A stretch of 64,000 nt of DNA, taken from contig JAQFVV010012435.1 in NCBI GenBank assembly GCA_028023455.1, positions 870,001 to 934,000 on the forward strand, read 5' to 3'. The first letter of the stretch is position 1. Every line of letters begins with the position of its first letter. This DNA comes from Epiperipatus broadwayi (Eukaryota; Onychophora; Udeonychophora; Euonychophora; Peripatidae). The notes under the pieces were generated by a model. That model was given only the letters and a program-made list of their open reading frames with translations, did not search any database and was not told the origin of the DNA. A program made the position numbers and the translations under genes. Below, piece by piece: positions 58,857 through 64,000 of the stretch.

Positions 58857-60290
58857 AGCTTAAAGCCAGCAGCACCACCCAATTAAATAAAAAGACATTC
58901 ACTAAAGTAACTTTATTAGTATGTCTTATGATATTTATTATTATGACCAAAAGTCATTAGTAATAGTGTAGATACGCATATGAAAGACTAAAAAAAAAAA
59001 AAAAATAGAGTGAGAAATATTTATAGTCAAAGTACTTTTGAAAATTTTCATTGTATAGTATGCAAGTACTGTTTAAAATTAAACCTTGTAAAATTGACTA
59101 ACGATGGTGAATGTGTTATTTAATGCATTGGAGATGTAGAGTGTAAGATTTTAATGTCTGTGCTATTTGTAAATTGTAAATATTTGTATAGTTAAGTCTT
59201 TTCTTTGAGGAAGTTGGCAGAACTATAGATGTGTGTTGTGGCTCATAACTCTATATAAAATTATATTGAAGTCTGAAGTCGACAGATGTCCCAGACTTAT
59301 TATTGTTCATTGGCAGGTAGGAAGAAATCCTTGATGGCAGGATTTATCTTTTAATATGAGTTATAATTTTAAAGAGAAATGTTTAGTAGTTTCCCTAACC
59401 TGTATAAAATAAAGCTATTCAAACATAAATGTCCCTGATTAGCATCAATGTAGAGCACAGCTTAGTTTGTAAAGTAGTTGTCAGATCCTCCAGAAATTAA
59501 AATTAGATTTGATTGACCTTTAATCAGTTTACTTTAGTATTAGAAGTGATTTAAAAATGGGATATCTTTATTGTTTTGAATCTCCAGCTCACTGTATGAG
59601 TTAATTTTCATTTGTTTAGATTATTTTATAGGAAAAGTGACTTTAAAGGTTGATATTTTCAATGTCCAAAGCAGGAATTGAATAAATATAAGATATTAAA
59701 TAACTAAAGTTACATTCTCATTTTATGACAATATTGAATGTTTAAAATTTAGGCCCATAGTAGTGTCACTGAAGTGAACTACAGATATGTCTAAAGAAAA
59801 TAATAATAAAAGCTATTGTTGAGTTTTAAGAAAATAAAACCGTGAATATGTATATATTTTAACAATGCAATGAAAATATATGATTATTAGAGAGTAACTA
59901 ATAATATTTGGCTTATAAATGAATTTTGTTCCATAATATATTTGGCTTGTATGAAGCAAATACTAAATGATTTTCTTGTTTGACTCTAATCTTAGAGCAT
60001 TGTTGTCCAGAAAGTTGCAGAAAGGAATATAAAGATGTAATAATTTGATTGTGAAATTCAAAAAAAAAAAAAAAAAATACATATAGATGAACTAATTAGT
60101 CAAGCATAAATGGAATGAACGAATTCCACATTGCTTCTATGAGAATAAGATATTTTAAATCTTTTTTACTAACATTTCAAATGATATTAAAATCAAGACA
60201 GATGGAAATGATAGACGTTTATCTGTGCAGAAATTAAAATGTTTAATGATTTTAGAGAGGGAAAGAAAAAGGTGTCGTTATTTTTTTTTT
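58857..60290 (+). other. Retrotransposon 3' internal non-coding region
   Basis: About 1.4 kb between pol and the polypurine tract. No ORF of note and no envelope-like gene. Function unknown; it may hold structural or packaging sequence. Confidence 0.6.
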
Positions 60291-60294
60291 TCTG

Positions 60295-60306
60295 TAGAGG
60301 GGAGAT
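60295..60306 (+). promoter_or_regulatory. Polypurine tract
   Basis: The purine-rich run GTAGAGGGGAGATG lies just before the 3' LTR start (60309), where the plus-strand DNA primer is made during reverse transcription. Confidence 0.8.
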
Positions 60307-60308
60307 GT

Positions 60309-63220
60309 TGTGAATGTTCAAATTGATGATCCAGGTATATATATATATAAAAAAAAAAAACATAGTAGACAATTCAGTACAATATAAGTTTAACTAAATA
60401 GGATCGATATTATTTTATATATTTCATATATGAATGCAGTCACCATAGTAACATTATTATATACAGTTCAATGTTTTTTGTGTTGTGTATATGTGTTTAT
60501 AAATTAATTTTAAAAAAATATTATTATAAAAAAATATAGATATGTGTAAATTATTGATGTTTATCAATAATTTAAAAGGTTATTATATCAATTTTGTATT
60601 TTGGTTTGTAAAATAATAAAAAAATTGTAATCGAATTTGGATTTAATCTTCATGTATCTTTTTCTCCGAACTTACCCCATAACCGTGCCAAAACAACTAT
60701 AAGAAAATTGATAGAATTGAGTTTTTTTTGAGTAAGATTGTATGGTCGTCAAGATACGAAAAACGTCAGAAAGAGAACATATAAAAAAGACGCAACAGAA
60801 TATAACAGGACTCTTTATCATTTTGCAATAGTAAAGGATAGATCTATTTTCTGTGTCTTAACAAATAAATTTTTTCAATATTTTTTTTTGTGTGTAAAAC
60901 CATAAAACATGGAAAAATAGTGGAATTATCTGCCCGTTCAATCATTTAGCGGGCAGTTGCGAAAAAGGTTTCCGGGGAAGCGACAGCAAAGTAAAAAAAA
61001 AAACCTATGAAATAAAAAAAAAAATGCTTTATAAAAAAAAATGGATTGGCGTAAACATCGTCTCACGAGCAAAGGAACAAGACCCAACTGGATCAATTCA
61101 CATCATAATAGGGATAATCAAAGTGCACTCACCTCTTCGGACAAAAAAAAAGAAAACTTTTAATGAAGTATTGTAAAGTTTACGATTACTATTTCTGATG
61201 GAGAAACTTCTCTTTACACTATAACTGAAGTCAATCGATAGACCAATAAATAGTGAACGAACAGACTCATATATATATGGTATGATTTTTTTTTATATAA
61301 AATGTGCGTGTATTAATTTTTTTTTATATGTAATAAAATGGGATGATTTTTTTTTAATTATCTCTAAAAGTAATATAATTTATTAAATGAAAATGATCGG
61401 AAAGACTCAAATATATTTATTATTTCATATTCATTTATCCGTAATTATTTTGATAAACAAATAGATTTTGATACCCTCCTATTTCACATTTTGGTATCGG
61501 TTATATGTAAATTTTTTTAGTAAAATATCTAAGAGCCTTTCCCGTCATTTACTCATTCATTTTTTTTTTGTCGTTATCGTTATTGCAACACATATATAGA
61601 GATACACATAGCAATTTGATCATTTTATTTAGTCAACCAATCTAAAATATAAAGTCATTTCGGATGTATTTTATCATTAATATTGTCAATTTTCTTTTCT
61701 ATAATCTAATAAATTGAGTTAATTTAAATATCAAGACTAGTTTAATTATTTTGTTTTATTTGGATTGCGTAAGACGGCGTAGCTATTTAAGTAACAGGAT
61801 TCAAACTCAGCTTGGTAAGCGAATTGGAATATAAGATAAGGTATGTTTGCTTATTAGTATTTTATTTTGTTTCTATATGAATTTCATATTTATATTTGCA
61901 TTCGAATATTATATATACATATTATCATTTATCTTAGTTAATATTACAAAGTCAATCATTTCATGTTTGTCTGATTCCGTCATAAAAATCTAAATAGATT
62001 ATACTTTATCGTTTGGTTCAGAATAATTCGTCTTGGATATTTTTCTTAAACTCCTATAAAATGAAGAGAATAAACTTCATTGACCGATTTAATTGAATAT
62101 TGTTTTGATTTGTATAAATATCAATTATAATCATATGTTGCCAATCAATTTTTATTCAATTGTTTAAAATTTCAAACAAGTTGTATTAATACTCACAGGT
62201 GAATAAACATCCAATAGAAGCTCGATATATCTTTTATGTAATGTGGTTGGACATTGTAAAGTTAGAGATGAGCTAATAGAGTGTTGATATTAAACTCCAG
62301 TGAAGTACTCTATTTTAAAACCTAAACGAAGCACTAATTAAGCATCACTTTATTGGAAGATATTTATAAATTAGTTATAAATTATTTTGTAGCTTCTTAG
62401 TAAACCATAGACGTATATTAATTTGTTTAAACATTTAAGTGAGTGTATAAATTTTCAAAGTGTTTATAAAATTATAATAAAACCAGTTGATACCCACAGA
62501 AATTTATTAATTAGAGATTGAAGTAGAAAGAATTGTATATCGCTTATTGACACGAGTGTTTATCTTTCTATTTAGCGTTTATTAAAATAGATATATGTAT
62601 ATTTGGGTTCAAGTATTATTTTGTTTTGATATTTAAATAATGTCTATGTGCAAACAAATGTTTTGTAAAGTACTATTACAGGTACTTAGAAGCTTATCCA
62701 TTAAGTTAAAAAGGGCAGCATTTTTAAATAATAAAGTAGATTTAAATTACTATAACAGTAACAGGCTAATAAAATATATATTGGAATCTGTTTTAGTTAT
62801 CAATTGGATTTGATTTTGATTAGATTGCCAATCAAGTAGTTAGCCTAATCCTATATTTTTGTTTAGGGCAATAGTAGTTGGTTTCACTGCTCTTTGCAAT
62901 TTATGTTGTAATTGTGATGGATTTGTTGATGTCTGGAGCAGATAGTCTCATTATTTCTTCATTTCACATATAACTTAAGTAAATTAAACTTTAAGAGAGA
63001 TTATTTGTGCTTTGTGATGGTTTATTACATAACAGCGACCCGATTGAGCTAGACCAGATTAATTTAAATTAGATTTTTAGATTTTTTATCAAATCAGATT
63101 GATCATCCTAACCATCACCTTCATCCATCAATTCAATCAGTTACAAATTGGCACCAACATTTTGGGCCTTCTTTCTTCAATTTAAATGGAATACAGCATT
63201 CAACAATTCCGACGGTTACA
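60309..63220 (+). repeat. 3' LTR (2912 bp)
   Basis: Same ends as the 5' LTR (TGTGAATG ... GGTTACA). It differs from the 5' copy by few substitutions, for example near 60685, 60757, 60800 and 62692, and by homopolymer and TA-run lengths. It is followed directly by the TA microsatellite remnant. Confidence 0.95.
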
Positions 63221-63232
63221 ATATATATATAT

Positions 63233-63630
63233 CACATCCACAATTTATTATGATTCCATGTATTAGATCATGGCATCTCTGACAAAAGTAGATAATGGAC
63301 TAGTCCACTGAAGCTTATCCAGACAAAAATTGAAATCAGAATTATATTATGGTTGATAAAATCAAATATGCTATATAGATTTTGCTTATTTCAACAAAGG
63401 AAAATTCAAAGGTGAATAAAATTCCATAACATTTTTAATTAACTCTTAGATGTATATCATCGAATAAAACTAATATTAATAGTACTGTTTTTGCACTTTT
63501 TCAAGTAATTTTTTTATAATGTTTCAATTAAATTTGCAGCTTTCCTCAGAAATCTGATGAAAAAAAAATTGCTTGTAAAAGTAAAAAATTGATAATTATT
63601 GTTATTGTATTAAATTGACCAATAAAAAGA
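63233..63630. other. Non-coding stretch
   Basis: No repeat or gene recognised. Confidence 0.4.
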
Positions 63631-63633
63631 ATT

Positions 63634-63828
63634 ATGTATATGTATATAATGCTTGATAATGTTCTGGGTAATGCTGATATATCTGAAGATGATTTAATTG
63701 ATAAAGAATACCAAGATTTCCTTGCTACATATGCCACACAACTGCAAAGTGAATTTAAACTTAATCAAAAGTCAACCCAGAATATCAATCCTTTAATTAA
63801 CAAGCATAATTTCTTCTTTAACAACTAA
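63634..63828 (+). CDS. Short ORF, possible host terminal exon
   Basis: A 64-residue frame with ordinary, acidic-then-polar composition (GNADISEDDLIDKEYQDF; ATYATQLQSEFKLNQ) that does not resemble the window's transposons. An AG that could serve as a splice acceptor lies just upstream (about 63628, after a T-poor tract). I do not recognise the protein. It could be the last coding exon of a host gene or a chance ORF; low confidence. Confidence 0.3.
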   Translation: MYMYIMLDNVLGNADISEDDLIDKEYQDFLATYATQLQSEFKLNQKSTQNINPLINKHNFFFNN

Positions 63829-64000
63829 AATAGTACTAAAATTAGAAATAATTGTCAACTTTAATAATAACTAGGTTGCACATGGCTTTACATATAAAAA
63901 AAAACCCTTAACACATTAACAAAAAGTCCAAAATTCTTTTAGTTTTGCTACAAGCATCTGGTTATTGTCATTGCACTTAGAATTTTTTTGTTGAGTCTGT
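63829..64000. other. Non-coding end of window
   Basis: Nothing recognised. Confidence 0.4.

Larger units (their letters stand above)
50523..63220 (+). mobile_element. Ty3/gypsy LTR retrotransposon with very long LTRs
   Basis: A 12.7-kb element: 5' LTR, primer binding site, leader, gag, pol in the -1 frame, a non-coding 1.45-kb 3' region without an envelope ORF, polypurine tract, 3' LTR. The order protease, RT, RNase H, integrase defines Ty3/gypsy (Metaviridae). The target site is TA-repeat DNA, so the duplication (compatible with ATATAT) cannot be delimited. Confidence 0.95.

Noticed and set aside
58857-60290. Envelope gene expected for an errantivirus-like element
   Set aside because: No ORF of meaningful size and no membrane-protein-like translation between pol and the 3' LTR.

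Overview
This is an AT-rich animal nuclear window, most likely from an invertebrate. The evidence is non-LTR retrotransposons of several clades, tRNA-derived SINEs, hAT transposons, a Ty3/gypsy element, long microsatellites and almost no host coding sequence. No bacterial or organellar signature is present. I cannot name the species from sequence alone. The only possible host coding pieces are one exon-like stretch on the minus strand (1478-1720) and one short ORF on the plus strand (63634-63828); both are tentative.

Layout. 1-1079: 3' end of a hAT transposon. 6285-10462: a complete but dead hAT element with terminal inverted repeats, an 8-bp target duplication and several nested insertions. 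12.4-13.1 kb and 47.7-48.4 kb: two 3' fragments of one LINE family. 15.1-21.1 kb: two opposed, heavily decayed RTE-type LINEs, each riddled with smaller insertions. 22.8-24.0 kb: a cluster of tRNA-type SINEs and a large hairpin. 24.6-31.0 kb: two minus-strand copies of another LINE; one keeps a long zinc-knuckle ORF1 fused almost directly to the tail of ORF2. 31.4-32.6 kb: a CR1/Jockey-like LINE. 33.2-33.7 kb: a GATA-type microsatellite. 38.7-40.4 kb: a third RTE copy. 50.5-63.2 kb: a young, nearly intact Ty3/gypsy retrotransposon with exceptionally long (about 2.9 kb) LTRs.

Most notable: two dispersed repeat families (here A, with subfamilies A1 and A2, and B; about 16 copies or fragments) carry a recognisable type I hammerhead ribozyme. 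Its parts are the CTGATGA core, a stem II hairpin, GAAA, a tiny palindromic stem III, and stem I arms flanking the predicted cleavage site. Several copies are arranged as a unit plus a partial second unit, with periods near 425 bp (A1), 353 bp (A2) and 281 bp (B). One is flanked by a 13-bp imperfect target-site-like duplication. This is the architecture expected of retrozymes or of the terminal repeats of Penelope-like elements, but the repeat families themselves are not ones I can name.

The Ty3/gypsy element shows a gag ORF with a long N-terminal coiled coil, a T TTA AAT slippery heptamer directly before the gag stop, and pol in the -1 frame. Protease, RNase H and integrase motifs are intact. 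The first catalytic aspartate of the reverse transcriptase is replaced by valine. Its LTRs differ by only a handful of substitutions, so insertion was recent. A second primer-binding-site-like block lies 75 bp inside the LTR end.
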